This document shows, one piece after another, positions 1 to 7,535 of a DNA stretch of 64,000 nucleotides. The stretch comes from Tenuibacillus multivorans. GTDB lineage: Bacteria; Bacillota; Bacilli; Bacillales; Alkalibacillaceae. The notes beneath the pieces were generated by a model. It saw only the letters and a program-made list of their open reading frames with translations. It had not been told where the DNA came from and made no database searches. Location: NCBI RefSeq assembly GCF_900103915.1, contig NZ_FNIG01000003.1, forward strand, positions 1 to 64,000, written 5' to 3'. The position numbers were made by a program, and so were the translations under genes. Position 1 is the stretch's first letter, and the number at the start of each line of letters is the position of its first letter.

Positions 1-276
1 GTTGGTTCATCTTAAAAGCCGTGGCCGTGTCTTGATAAGAAGCGCCCGTTTGTTTCATAAAGTTTAATACATTTAGCTTAAATTGAACAGGGTAAACTGT
101 TTTTGAACGCTTTCTCATTAAACCTTCCTCACCCAAAACCTTATAAGCATTCACCCACCTTCTTACTTGCTCCTGATTGGGAACACCATATTTTTTAGCC
201 AGCGAAGTGGAACCCAATGGACCTTCCAAGTATTCTTTTACAATTTTCATTTTGAACTCTTTACTATATTTTGCCA
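1..276 (-). CDS. IS3-family transposase OrfA, N-terminal 92 codons (partial)
   Basis: The frame is open from ATG at 276 to the window edge. The product starts MAKYSKEFKMKIVKEYLEG and contains a helix-turn-helix of the transposase_8/IS150 type (SLAKKYGVPNQEQVRRWVNAY) and then a second HTH-like stretch (GASYQDTATAFKM). In IS3 elements OrfA binds the terminal repeats and is joined to the DDE-bearing OrfB by programmed -1 frameshifting; OrfB would lie beyond the window. The absent 3' part is due to the window edge, not visible damage. Confidence 0.85.
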
Positions 277-286
277 TATAAAAACA

Positions 287-322
287 CCCCAAAAGTTAGA
301 TTTTTTACTCTAACTTTTGGGG
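287..322. repeat. 14-bp perfect inverted repeat (hairpin) at the IS end
   Basis: CCCCAAAAGTTAGA (287-300) is matched by its exact complement at 309-322, separated by eight bases including a T-run. It lies between the IS terminus and the OrfA start codon, so the outer arm overlaps the terminal repeat. Such a hairpin could block read-in transcription into the transposase gene or hide its ribosome-binding site; that role is inference. Confidence 0.7.
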
Positions 323-374
323 TGCAGTACCTTCGATGCTCTTTTTAATGTTATATCAATATTTGGTTTTATTA

Positions 375-845
375 TTATCTCACCCAATATTTCGCTATTT
401 CCTCCTTCAATTTAGCTTCCTCAGAACTTACTTCATTTAAAATTTCTTTTAAATTCTTTTCCAGACTTTCTAACTTCATAAGGTCATCACCTGATAAATC
501 AGTATTTGTTACCGTGTTCCAATATTGATGCCAAAAAGAATATTTTACATCTTGATAGTGTCTAGAATCCTCCAAATCCAGACTGTAAGTAAGAACAGTA
601 TATTGATCGTACGCATTTAATAAATAGTCCACGCCAGATTGTACTGCATCCCTCGATACTTTGCCATCTATAAAAGAATCTACTTGATTGGTCGTCAATT
701 CTACTTGTTTATAAAAAAGTTCTATTCCAGCCGTCTCAGCATCTTTTCTAGTTAACTTTTTTTGGATTGCTACATCTATGACATAACAAGAAATAATCGT
801 AATGATTAGCAATATGATAACGAATAAGCTTCTCTTTTTCTTCAT
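375..845 (-). CDS. Hypothetical membrane-anchored protein
   Basis: About 156 residues. I do not recognise a family. The start chosen is the ATG giving MKKKRSLFVIILL, because GGAG lies just upstream; a longer frame starts nine codons earlier. Residues about 5-24 form one hydrophobic segment, followed by a hydrophilic, charge-rich, mostly helical extracytoplasmic part (for example EILNEVSSEEAKLKEEIAKYW at the C-terminus). This looks like a signal-anchored surface or envelope protein. No cysteine lipobox is convincing. It stands alone between the IS end and ddl. Confidence 0.6.
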   Translation of the reverse strand: MKKKRSLFVIILLIITIISCYVIDVAIQKKLTRKDAETAGIELFYKQVELTTNQVDSFIDGKVSRDAVQSGVDYLLNAYDQYTVLTYSLDLEDSRHYQDVKYSFWHQYWNTVTNTDLSGDDLMKLESLEKNLKEILNEVSSEEAKLKEEIAKYWVR

Positions 846-960
846 TTGAACAACTCCATAGGTGTGTTTCATTCCTAGGGTAATTTTAGCATCACTTTCT
901 TATTAATTTAATTTCCAATTTATGGAGTATCAGAGTCCGCATTTTCGATTTTAATTCTTA

Positions 961-2064
961 TTAACCATCGAATGAACTTTTTAAGGATAGGTCCCTTTGA
1001 TATCTCTCAATGGCCAAATCAATTAACTCTTCAATAAGCTCGCTATAAGATACCCCACTAATCTCCCACAATTTTGGATACATGCTTATTTTAGTGAATC
1101 CTGGAATAGTATTAATTTCATTGACTATTACATCTTCGTTATGATCTATAAAAACGTCAACCCTGGCCATGCCTTCACAATTTAAGGCTTTGAATGCCTG
1201 TATAGCTGTGTGCTGAACTTTATTAGTAATTTCCTTGTTTAATTTAGCGGGAATTTCTAATATTGCCCCTTTTTCATCAATATACTTAGCCTCATATGAA
1301 TAGAAATCTCCTGTAGGCAGCACTTCTCCAGGTATTGATGATTTTGGATTGTCATTTCCTAAAATTGAGCATTCAATTTCACGACCATTGATAGCCTCTT
1401 CAACTATAATCTTATGGTCATATTTAAATGCATCTTCAATACCATCAATAAACTCTATTTCAGTATTAACTTTGCTAACCCCTACTGAAGAACCTTGATT
1501 CGCAGGTTTAATAAATAACGGTAACCCTAATTCATAAGTTATTTTTTTAAAATCAATTTTATCTTTTGTTGTTCTAGTAAACGTAAATGACTTTGCAACA
1601 TTTAATCCCGCGTCAATCAGTAGTCGTTTAGCAATATCCTTATCCATACTTATTGCAGACCCTAAAATACTTGAACCAACAAATGGAATATTGGCCATTC
1701 GAAGTAATCCTTGTATACTTCCGTCTTCACCCAATGTTCCATGTAAAATTGGGATGACAACATCTAATTGAGCAAAAGCCTCTGTACTGTTAGTATTCAA
1801 TAATTGATTTTCATATTCACCTGGTACAAAAGCAACCTTTTCATTTGTTTTATTTAATGCAATTAATTTAGGGTCCTCTTCATTAAGTAAATAATGAGTA
1901 TGATCATTTAAGTGCCATTTTCCTTCTTTATCAATCCCCATTAAAAACACATCGTATTTTGTTTTATCAATTGCCTCAACAATATTTTTAGCAGATTGTA
2001 ACGAAACCTCATGTTCAGTAGACTTACCACCGAAAATAATTCCTACTTTTTTCTTCAAAGTCAT
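961..2064 (-). CDS. ddl: D-alanine--D-alanine ligase
   Basis: 367 residues, full length. It makes D-Ala-D-Ala from two D-alanines and ATP for peptidoglycan precursors in the cytoplasm. Family signatures are visible: IIFGGKSTEHEVSL at the N-terminus, HGTLGEDGSIQGLL, the ATP-grasp segment KPANQGSSVGVSKV, and NEINTIPGFTKISMYP near the end. The omega-loop reads DFYSYEAKY, with the tyrosine expected for a D-Ala:D-Ala enzyme; VanA-type D-Ala:D-Lac ligases differ there. It is a lone gene in an accessory region next to an IS, so it may be a second ddl copy rather than the housekeeping one; that is inference. Confidence 0.93.
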   Translation of the reverse strand: MTLKKKVGIIFGGKSTEHEVSLQSAKNIVEAIDKTKYDVFLMGIDKEGKWHLNDHTHYLLNEEDPKLIALNKTNEKVAFVPGEYENQLLNTNSTEAFAQLDVVIPILHGTLGEDGSIQGLLRMANIPFVGSSILGSAISMDKDIAKRLLIDAGLNVAKSFTFTRTTKDKIDFKKITYELGLPLFIKPANQGSSVGVSKVNTEIEFIDGIEDAFKYDHKIIVEEAINGREIECSILGNDNPKSSIPGEVLPTGDFYSYEAKYIDEKGAILEIPAKLNKEITNKVQHTAIQAFKALNCEGMARVDVFIDHNEDVIVNEINTIPGFTKISMYPKLWEISGVSYSELIEELIDLAIERYQRDLSLKSSFDG

Positions 2065-2335
2065 TTCTCCCTTAAAAAAAATAGTCGATCACAATATGTA
2101 TATGAAGTTGTTAAATTAGTCATATCGCATTTGATACAGAAATCTCAATTACCAAAAAAGCATTATAGAAACTTCTTCAATTATTCTGCCACCTCCGTAG
2201 GGCAGTATGGAAAATATATAGAAATAATTAGAATGAAACAGTATCTCCTTTATTTTATTATACCTTAAAAACTAGTAGATACGGTTATAGTCCTACGAAT
2301 AAGTTAGTATTTTGAACCACGGGAGTGCAATAAGA

Positions 2336-2774
2336 TTAATCAGATATTGCATCATTCTTTTTAAAATAAATTGTCAAACCATATACAACTCCATAGAAAA
2401 GTGACATCAACAATGAATACGACCCGTAACTTAGGTCGAATAATATATTGCCACCAAATACTGGTGTAGTAAAAATTAGATAAAAAGGATGCTGTAATGA
2501 TGCTATTGAATCTAAAATAATATTATCAAACATAGCGTGTTCAAATTTTGTGATGACGAATACAAGTACACCTGAAATAACTCCTAAAAATGAAAATAAT
2601 ATCAATCTTACTTCCTTTTTTAGAGTACATTAATAGTAAGAACATAAACACTAAAGTTACAATTAAATTGAAAACATCCACATTCAAATCTGGATGCTTT
2701 ATGGAAGGCATTAAATTTACTGGAAAAGCCAATAAATATGAGCCTATTAAAAATATTAAGAATTTATAATTCAT
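2336..2774 (-). pseudogene. Small multi-pass membrane protein gene, frameshifted
   Basis: Two overlapping minus-strand frames together give one coherent membrane protein of about 146 residues. The 5' frame begins MNYKFLIFLIGSYLLAF, with GGGAAGG in front. It loses the hydrophobic pattern after LLLMYSKK, while the next frame continues EVRLILFSFLGVISGVLVF. Removing one A from the six-base run at 2616-2621 restores a continuous frame with about four membrane spans. No family recognised. Either a recent loss of function, phase variation at the A-run, or a sequence error. Confidence 0.65.
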
Positions 2775-2854
2775 AGTAACCTTCCCTTTTCCGAATCCTT
2801 CTTGTTTCACTAAACAGTCCAGTTAGTGAACAGCAGTAGTTAATTTTATGTACC

Positions 2855-3283
2855 TTATGTATTTATCTTTAATAGACTGTCAGCAAGATTAATATTTTTC
2901 TTTAAATAAATAGGTGCCTTTGGATTACTTATAATTTCTTGCGTCGTCATCCAAGTCACTTCGTCAACTTCATCAGGGCTTTTAGCATGAGGTTTACCCG
3001 ATTGACAGTCACAGAGGAATACGATATCAACAACATTCATCCCAGATTCAGTAACAAAGGAAGAACTATTAACATATCTCAGATTTGAAACAGTAACTCC
3101 CACTCCCTCAAAAATCTCACGCTGTAGAGTTCGTTCTAAAATATCATTAGAATTTCCTTCGTATTCTACCTTTCCTCCAACAAGAGAGAGTAAGCCTCCA
3201 GCGTGTTCTTCCTTTTCACTTCGCTTTATTACTAACCATTTGCCATTACTAATAATAGCGCCTTCAACGTTAACAATAAACAT
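2855..3283 (-). CDS. NUDIX hydrolase
   Basis: 142 residues. The NUDIX core is visible as GGKVEYEG followed, after a longer than usual linker, by LQREIFEGVGV. This matches G-x5-E and REU-x-E-x-x-GU, but the second glutamate of the EE pair is glycine. NUDIX enzymes hydrolyse nucleoside diphosphates linked to another moiety; the substrate cannot be predicted here. The variant box leaves activity somewhat uncertain. Its 3' side carries a hairpin-like stretch (about 2807-2835). It belongs to the run of small minus-strand accessory genes. Confidence 0.8.
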   Translation of the reverse strand: MFIVNVEGAIISNGKWLVIKRSEKEEHAGGLLSLVGGKVEYEGNSNDILERTLQREIFEGVGVTVSNLRYVNSSSFVTESGMNVVDIVFLCDCQSGKPHAKSPDEVDEVTWMTTQEIISNPKAPIYLKKNINLADSLLKINT

Positions 3284-3376
3284 AAATCATTCTCCTTATA
3301 ACAGCCGACATTCAGTATAGTTTAGCATCTCTTTTTCTGACATATTCCATAAGCAAGTCATAAAAATCACATATTC

Positions 3377-3417
3377 TGACCCAATAGCTTAATAGCGCCA
3401 ATACGCATATTCAAGGG
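3377..3417 (-). repeat. Palindromic repeat, divergent copy
   Basis: Read on the minus strand, this has the layout of the four clearer copies nearby: arm CTTGAATA, GCG-rich centre, arm TATTAAG, then a tail GCTATTGGGTCAG. It lies directly next to the copy at 3422-3459, making a tandem pair between the NIF3-like gene and the NUDIX gene. Confidence 0.45.
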
Positions 3418-3421
3418 TCCT

Positions 3422-3459
3422 GTCAGCTCGAGAGCAATTGCTCCTATTGAACATTGCCC
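3422..3459 (-). repeat. Palindromic intergenic repeat, copy 1
   Basis: Minus-strand reading: GGGCAATGTTCAATAGG, then the perfect palindrome GAGCAATTGCTC, then TCGAGCTGACAGG. It starts three bases after the stop codon of the NIF3-like gene. See the copies at 3822, 4644 and 5299; all have the same orientation relative to the genes. Confidence 0.7.
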
Positions 3460-3462
3460 TTG

Positions 3463-3783
3463 TTAGCTTAATATTGGTATTACGTTAATAATAGGTTCTT
3501 CATAAGGATGAACATTTTTAATCAGTCTTTTTACTTCTTCAATTCTCTTCATTAAACACCTGAATTCCATTTTACATTCGGTCCCATAGGAAATTTCTCC
3601 TTTTGTACCTTTAAAAGGGTTGGCCTCTCCAAAGGGTCTCCAGTATCCTTTTACGACAGAATATGAAACAACATTATCGTAATCACCCACCGTTAAAATA
3701 CCAATATCATTTAGCTTATTTCTTAACTTTTCTATATATTCTTCTGGTAAAAGCACTTCTCCTTTTACGAATACAAACTCCAT
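3463..3783 (-). CDS. Stand-alone NIF3-like (PII-like insert) domain protein
   Basis: 106 residues. The sequence resembles the middle, PII-like domain found inserted in YqfO/NIF3-family metalloproteins: VFVKGEVLLPEEYIEKLRNKL at the start, IGILTVGDYDNVVSYS, WRPFGEANPFKGTKGE, and the C-terminal HPYEEPIINVIP. Those motifs match the domain closely, but the flanking metal-binding NIF3 halves are absent. It is therefore a free-standing domain, probably a small oligomeric ferredoxin-fold protein. Its biochemical role is unknown. A palindromic repeat follows its stop codon. Confidence 0.75.
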   Translation of the reverse strand: MEFVFVKGEVLLPEEYIEKLRNKLNDIGILTVGDYDNVVSYSVVKGYWRPFGEANPFKGTKGEISYGTECKMEFRCLMKRIEEVKRLIKNVHPYEEPIINVIPILS

Positions 3784-3821
3784 TTATTCCCTCAACTCCG
3801 TTTTTGTTATTTTACTAATCT

Positions 3822-3863
3822 GCCCGTCAGCTCAATAGCGATCGCTCTTATTGAACATCGCTC
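3822..3863 (-). repeat. Palindromic intergenic repeat, copy 2
   Basis: Minus-strand reading: GAGCGATGTTCAATAA, then GAGCGATCGCTATTGAG, then CTGACGGGCA. The core GCGATCGC is self-complementary and the outer arms TTCAATA/TATTGAG pair. It lies about 20 bp 3' of the small membrane gene ending at 3885. Confidence 0.7.
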
Positions 3864-3884
3864 ACCATAGCAGCATAAAACCTA

Positions 3885-4076
3885 CTAGTTTTTGTTTTCG
3901 TTTTCCTCTAAAATTTTGTCCAGTTTATCTTCAACACGTTTTAATCTATTATTTCTATTTCTAAAAACAAAAATTAGCAAGATAATTCCCGTTATAATAG
4001 CCAAAATAATGCAAACCATTATTAACTGAGCAATCATATCACCCGTATTTAAGCTTGCTGTTGCTATTAAATGCAA
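3885..4076 (-). CDS. Small single-pass membrane protein
   Basis: 63 residues. There is one strong membrane segment (about residues 14-37, AQLIMVCIILAIITGIILLIF), then a basic stretch (FRNRNNRLKRVE) and a short acidic coiled-coil-like tail (EDKLDKILEENENKN). Topology is probably N-out, C-in. A run of G residues 11 bases upstream may serve as the ribosome-binding site. The shape resembles small phage-shock or DUF4083-like proteins, but I cannot assign a family with confidence. Confidence 0.6.
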   Translation of the reverse strand: MHLIATASLNTGDMIAQLIMVCIILAIITGIILLIFVFRNRNNRLKRVEDKLDKILEENENKN

Positions 4077-4176
4077 AATAATCCCCCCCTAAATTTTAAT
4101 CTCAGTTAATCCATTACGAGCTTAACTGTTTTTACTCTTTCCTTTCACAACTCTGACCCCATTAGTTACACGGAGT

Positions 4177-4605
4177 TTACTCACAATCATTATCCTCAAA
4201 ATATTTTCCTTCATTGGGGAATTTTCCTTCTGGAGGTGACCAACCGACTTGGCAAATATTTGTTTCATTTACGACTAAATATGTATAAGTCCAGCCTTGC
4301 TCTTTTTCAAATATAACTTCTAAATCATAGGGATTGTATCGTCTTCCAACTTCTCGGCTAATTCCCCATTCTTGATTAGGATATTTACCCTCTAAATACT
4401 GATTCAGTTGTTCTGTTTTTACTGAGACCTGATAGTCAACCCAAAAGGGGCGAATTGCAAAGAATAAAAGCAATAGTAAAGTTAAAGAAAAGGCTATAAC
4501 TAAACTAAGCTTCCTTACTTTACTTGGTAATAATAATGCGATAACAAAAATAACAATAACAAAAAATATTGAAGCTGAGATTTCTATTATGGATATTGGA
4601 TCCAA
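4177..4605 (-). CDS. Hypothetical protein with two N-terminal membrane segments
   Basis: 142 residues, probably starting at TTG because GGGGGG lies seven bases upstream. Two hydrophobic segments (about residues 7-27 and 33-52) are followed by an extracytoplasmic domain containing YLEGKYPNQEW and CQVGWSPPEGKFP; it ends in a cysteine-containing acidic tail. No family recognised. It could be a small surface-exposed protein of an accessory island. Confidence 0.55.
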   Translation of the reverse strand: MDPISIIEISASIFFVIVIFVIALLLPSKVRKLSLVIAFSLTLLLLLFFAIRPFWVDYQVSVKTEQLNQYLEGKYPNQEWGISREVGRRYNPYDLEVIFEKEQGWTYTYLVVNETNICQVGWSPPEGKFPNEGKYFEDNDCE

Positions 4606-4643
4606 TAGATTTCCCCCCTCTTAAATCCTTGAACTTTCTTTAA

Positions 4644-4687
4644 CCATGCTTCTTAAGAGCGATTTGCTCCTATTGAACAATCGCCCC
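4644..4687 (-). repeat. Palindromic intergenic repeat, copy 3
   Basis: Minus-strand reading: GGGGGCGATTGTTCAATAGG, then GAGCAAATCGCTC, then TTAAGAAGCATGG. The GAGC/GCTC arms are kept with a changed loop. It follows the broken GrpB-family gene, about 40 bp 3' of its stop codon. Confidence 0.7.
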
Positions 4688-4723
4688 CATTCCTTTAAGT
4701 ACACCTTTCCACAAGAATTTGCT

Positions 4724-5232
4724 CTATTTTTCCGAAAACCAACGGAGTGCTTTTTGTTCCATCTCACTTACAAATTTCTTTTTTGCTGGACTATATTCAC
4801 TTGTAGTATGGAAACGTTGAGCCAACTCTTCTTTAAAGCTACTGTACTTAGCTACTTCTTCAGGATGAGACCTTAGATAATCTCGAAAAATTAAATGCCG
4901 TTCAATTTCAGGGTTATCGAATTGGTAAAAATGAATATGATGAGTCCTGTTATCCCCACCCTTTCTATATAACCTTCTACCTGTAATACCCCATTCCCCA
5001 GCAACATCATATCCAAGTGAATCCATTTGGTTATTGAATAAATCAATCTTATCTATGTTTTTGACGATACACATCATATCAATTACAGGCTTTGCCTTCA
5101 TTCCCTTAACTGAGGTACTCCCAAATTGCTCACATTTGATAATCTCATCGCCAAAATTTTTTTAAGAAACTCCGCCTCATTCAGAAACATTCTAGACCAA
5201 TTTTCATTGAAGTCTGTAAGCCTTACTTTCAT
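4724..5232 (-). pseudogene. GrpB/UPF0157 family (nucleotidyltransferase-like) gene, frameshifted
   Basis: The 5' frame starts MKVRLTDFNENWSRMFLNEA, typical of GrpB-family proteins, with a G-rich ribosome-binding site. It then runs out of frame at an A7T4 stretch (5151-5163). The expected continuation GDEIIKCEQFGSTSVKGM and the rest of the protein (KPVIDMMCIV...GGDNRTHHIHFY...ERHLIFRDYLR) are in another frame, so one base is missing. The conserved FGSTSVKG and HHIHFY motifs identify the family. Function of intact members is unclear beyond the nucleotidyltransferase fold. As written, the protein cannot be made whole. Confidence 0.8.
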
Positions 5233-5298
5233 ATTTTTGCATTCCCCCCTTTTTTTAGGATTATATGAAGAAGATAATAATTTCTTATTCAAACACAC

Positions 5299-5344
5299 TA
5301 CCCATTAACTCAAGAGCAAGCGCACTTATTGAGCAATATCCCCG
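5299..5344 (-). repeat. Palindromic intergenic repeat, copy 4
   Basis: Minus-strand reading: GGGGATATTGCTCAATAAG, then TGCGCTTGCTCTTGAG, then TTAATGGG. The outer arms here are CTCAA/TTGAG rather than TTCAA/TTGAG, a change that improves pairing. It begins directly after the stop codon of the gene remnant at 5345-5503. Confidence 0.65.
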
Positions 5345-5503
5345 TTATTCGAATAAATCTTCATCTGTGTATGCATGTGACCAATGATAAGGTTGAACTT
5401 CTTCCAATGTTTTAAAAACCAATGAGTCGTCATCATTTATAAGAGAATCTAATGATCGCCTTCTATAGCTACAGTCCCCATTAATTAAACAGGTGGTAAT
5501 ATA
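5345..5503 (-). pseudogene. C-terminal remnant of an unidentified gene
   Basis: An open minus-strand stretch of about 52 codons reads like real protein (LINGDCSYRRSLDSLINDDD, then VFKTLEEVQPYHWSHAYTD, ending EDLFE). It has no start codon or ribosome-binding site and is closed upstream by TAG at 5504-5506. It is followed by a palindromic repeat exactly as intact genes in this region are. I take it for the 3' end of a deleted gene; the family is unknown. Confidence 0.45.
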
Positions 5504-5553
5504 CTATTCTACTATGAATAATAATGTATAAATAGGAATGGAGGGAATTTTAA

Positions 5554-5928
5554 GTGCAATTTAAATTAAACCCAACAGTTATTCGTGGTCTTGCAATAGT
5601 ATTAGGTATTATAGGTTCATTCATTGGGGCTTACCATTGGTGGAATTTTCACATTCCAGAATTTTGGTCATTAAATGAAACAGACCATGTTTCGAGGAAA
5701 GCTCACTACAGACAAACTGAAATGGCATATCTTATTCTATTTTTTGTTCCTGCTTGTATTTCTTTTATAGGTTCAATTATTAGAAAATCATATTTGTTAT
5801 TTATAGCTTTTTTATTAAGCCTACCAGTAGGTGAGTATATAACGATAAAAACTCTTCATTTTCCTCTATATTTGTATCTAACTTCAGCAGTACTATTTTT
5901 ATTAATTAATATTCAAAAGATCAAATGA
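5554..5928 (+). CDS. Four-pass membrane protein of unknown function
   Basis: 124 residues starting at GTG, with GGAGGG eight bases upstream. Hydrophobic segments lie near residues 10-28, 60-77, 80-93 and 100-119. Between the first two is a loop with HWWNFHIPEFWSLNETDHVSR. No family recognised. It is the only plus-strand gene in the small-gene run between 2 and 8.7 kb, and its upstream region is shared with the decayed minus-strand gene. Confidence 0.65.
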   Translation: MQFKLNPTVIRGLAIVLGIIGSFIGAYHWWNFHIPEFWSLNETDHVSRKAHYRQTEMAYLILFFVPACISFIGSIIRKSYLLFIAFLLSLPVGEYITIKTLHFPLYLYLTSAVLFLLINIQKIK

Positions 5929-5962
5929 GAATTTAAAATAATAAATATTGCAATTATCTTCC

Positions 5963-6095
5963 CTAAAGATACGCCCACTTTGGTACAAGAAGAATTGCTT
6001 TCCCTGAAAAATCATATAGTGTAAAAAAGAACGGATGTACTCCGCCACCATTTCCTCCAATTGTTCCATCACGGTCTAAAAAGAACCCCAATCAT
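5963..6095 (-). pseudogene. N-terminal remnant of a HAD-superfamily phosphatase gene
   Basis: From an ATG at 6095 with a GGAGG site, deleting one G of the GGGG run (6086-6089) gives MIGFFLDRDGTIGGNGGGVH, followed by PFFFTLYDFSGKAILL. FLDRDGTIGG is the catalytic DxDGT motif of HAD-IIIA phosphatases (histidinol-phosphate or heptose-bisphosphate phosphatase-like). The frame then stops at TAG (5963-5965), so about three quarters of the usual protein is absent. Frameshifted and truncated; not functional. Confidence 0.65.
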
Positions 6096-6126
6096 TGAAA
6101 GCCTCCAATCCCGTTTCCCCTATTGT

Positions 6127-6669
6127 CTAATCAATGAGAGTTTCAATTTCATCTTCATATTCTTTTAATAATTCGTCGATTAGGGCATCAGCATCTTTAG
6201 CATATTGATCTTTGTCAGGTGCATCCTGTATATCACCAAGCATTTCATTTATGTATCCATTTATATAGGCACTTCTTTCTACAGTTCGTTCATGATATTC
6301 CTGGTAATATTCTTCTACGTCCATATCAAATCGCTTAGCCTGTTTTTCTGAAAATGCTTTGATTTCGTTTGCTTTCTTTGTATTATTATTTTCAGAAGGA
6401 TACCGACCGAACACTCCCATTTGTTTTTCCACTTCTTCAGAAACATCCAACCCAATTTCTTTTGCTTCTTGAATAATGACTTCTTCTGTAAGAAATTCAT
6501 CGATATTCTCTAATAATACTTTATCAGTTGCTTCCGAACGAAAACGTAAATCACCCATCGTAATTTCTTTGCCTCTTACAATTGCCACCACATCTTCATT
6601 CTCATATGTCTGATCATTAGAACAGCTAGCTATGATAAGTAAGCTTAAAATGATAAGTAACTTTCTCAT
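6127..6669 (-). CDS. Lipoprotein with SurA N-terminal-like domain
   Basis: About 180 residues from ATG at 6669 (GGGGGACAG precedes it). The signal peptide ends in a lipobox, LLIIASC, so the protein is probably lipid-anchored outside the membrane. The mature part begins with a segment like the N-terminal domain of PrsA/SurA chaperones (VVAIVRGKEITMGDLRFRSEA...VIIQEAKEIGLDVS) but has no parvulin domain. The C-terminus is acidic and helical. A close paralogue, broken by a frameshift, lies at 7536-8100, with a methyltransferase gene between them, suggesting local duplication. A holdase-like role is inference. Confidence 0.75.
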   Translation of the reverse strand: MRKLLIILSLLIIASCSNDQTYENEDVVAIVRGKEITMGDLRFRSEATDKVLLENIDEFLTEEVIIQEAKEIGLDVSEEVEKQMGVFGRYPSENNNTKKANEIKAFSEKQAKRFDMDVEEYYQEYHERTVERSAYINGYINEMLGDIQDAPDKDQYAKDADALIDELLKEYEDEIETLID

Positions 6670-6689
6670 ACTGTCCCCCAATAAACTAT

Positions 6690-7475
6690 TCAAATTTTCT
6701 TTTCTGCAATTACAAAAACATAATCCCCATGATTACTACTGTATCGACTTATGACTTCATCTATTTTATTAGTTCTGATATCTTCTCTTAGCCTTTGACA
6801 CCCCTCTTCAACCTCTTCCGGTGAGGCTAAATTTGAGAAGGTTGAAATACCAGAACGTACAGTTTCATCTAGATACATTTTGGGATCATATTTTCCACTA
6901 TATAGGAAAAAATCTTGTAAATCTGGCTGTACTAAGAATGTCTCATGTCCGATAATCCTAAACCCTGCCTCTTTTAGCTTTTTATTAACTAATGAAAAAG
7001 TAGGCATTTGTTTGGCAGAATCCTCCATAGCCTTTGGAAAATACTCGTTAAGCCAGTAACAGTTCATTTGTTCAGGTGCCGCTGTAAAAATTACGAATCT
7101 TCCTTTTTTAAGGACTCTATAAGCTTCCTGAAATGGCGTTAATAGTTGATCAAAATGGTGGATTGACATGATACAGGCTATTCCGTCAAAAGTATCACGC
7201 TCGTAAGGTAATTGGTTTACATTGGCCTGGTCCCATTGAACGGAATTTGATTTCCGCTTTGCTTTATTTAGCATCTCTTGAGATATATCACAACCGGTCA
7301 TCTCTAACCCTGATTTCTCTAAGGATACTGTATAGTTACCTGTTCCGCATGCGATATCAAGTACTTCATGATGATTAGGTACTTGCAAATGTTTCCTTAA
7401 TCGTCGTGTAATCTCAGGGTCGGCCTTACGTGTAGTGTCATATGTTAAGCCTATATGATCATATAACGAAAACAT
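6690..7475 (-). CDS. Class I SAM-dependent methyltransferase (UbiE-like)
   Basis: 261 residues. SAM-binding motif I is VLDIACGTGNYTVSL (about residues 38-52), followed by GCDISQEML, then DQANVNQLPYERDTFDGIACIMSIHHF, the usual methyltransferase_11 layout. The C-terminal half (YPKAMEDSAKQMP, LKEAGFRIIGHETF) should shape substrate binding; the substrate is not predictable. It ends just upstream of the lipoprotein gene at 6127-6669, close enough to be co-transcribed. Confidence 0.85.
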   Translation of the reverse strand: MFSLYDHIGLTYDTTRKADPEITRRLRKHLQVPNHHEVLDIACGTGNYTVSLEKSGLEMTGCDISQEMLNKAKRKSNSVQWDQANVNQLPYERDTFDGIACIMSIHHFDQLLTPFQEAYRVLKKGRFVIFTAAPEQMNCYWLNEYFPKAMEDSAKQMPTFSLVNKKLKEAGFRIIGHETFLVQPDLQDFFLYSGKYDPKMYLDETVRSGISTFSNLASPEEVEEGCQRLREDIRTNKIDEVISRYSSNHGDYVFVIAEKKI

Positions 7476-7535
7476 GTGATCTCATCCTTTTACTTTATTA
7501 AATATGATCGACTCTACTCAGCTATAGTTAATAAT

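Larger units (their letters stand above)
1..331 (-). mobile_element. IS3-family (IS150-like) insertion sequence, partial, cut by window edge
   Basis: The first 276 bases encode, on the minus strand, the start of an IS3-family OrfA. The stretch that follows carries the terminal sequence CACCCCAAAAGTTAGA, typical of this group, ending near position 325-331. Only one end of the element is in the window, so its integrity and target duplication cannot be judged. It marks the left accessory region as a place where mobile DNA has inserted. Confidence 0.85.

Noticed and set aside
2011-2268. Plus-strand frame of 85 codons at the ddl start
   Set aside because: Partly antisense to ddl, low-complexity composition, and no convincing ribosome-binding site.
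2807-2840. Hairpin TTCACTAAC/GTTTAGTGAA as another copy of the palindromic repeat
   Set aside because: It has a different sequence and lacks the GAGC core and the tail; kept only as a possible NUDIX-gene terminator without a U-tract.
3377-5344. Reading the palindromic repeats as integron attC sites
   Set aside because: The ends do not fit RYYYAAC and GTTRRRY core sites, the elements are only about 40 bp, and no integrase gene is visible.
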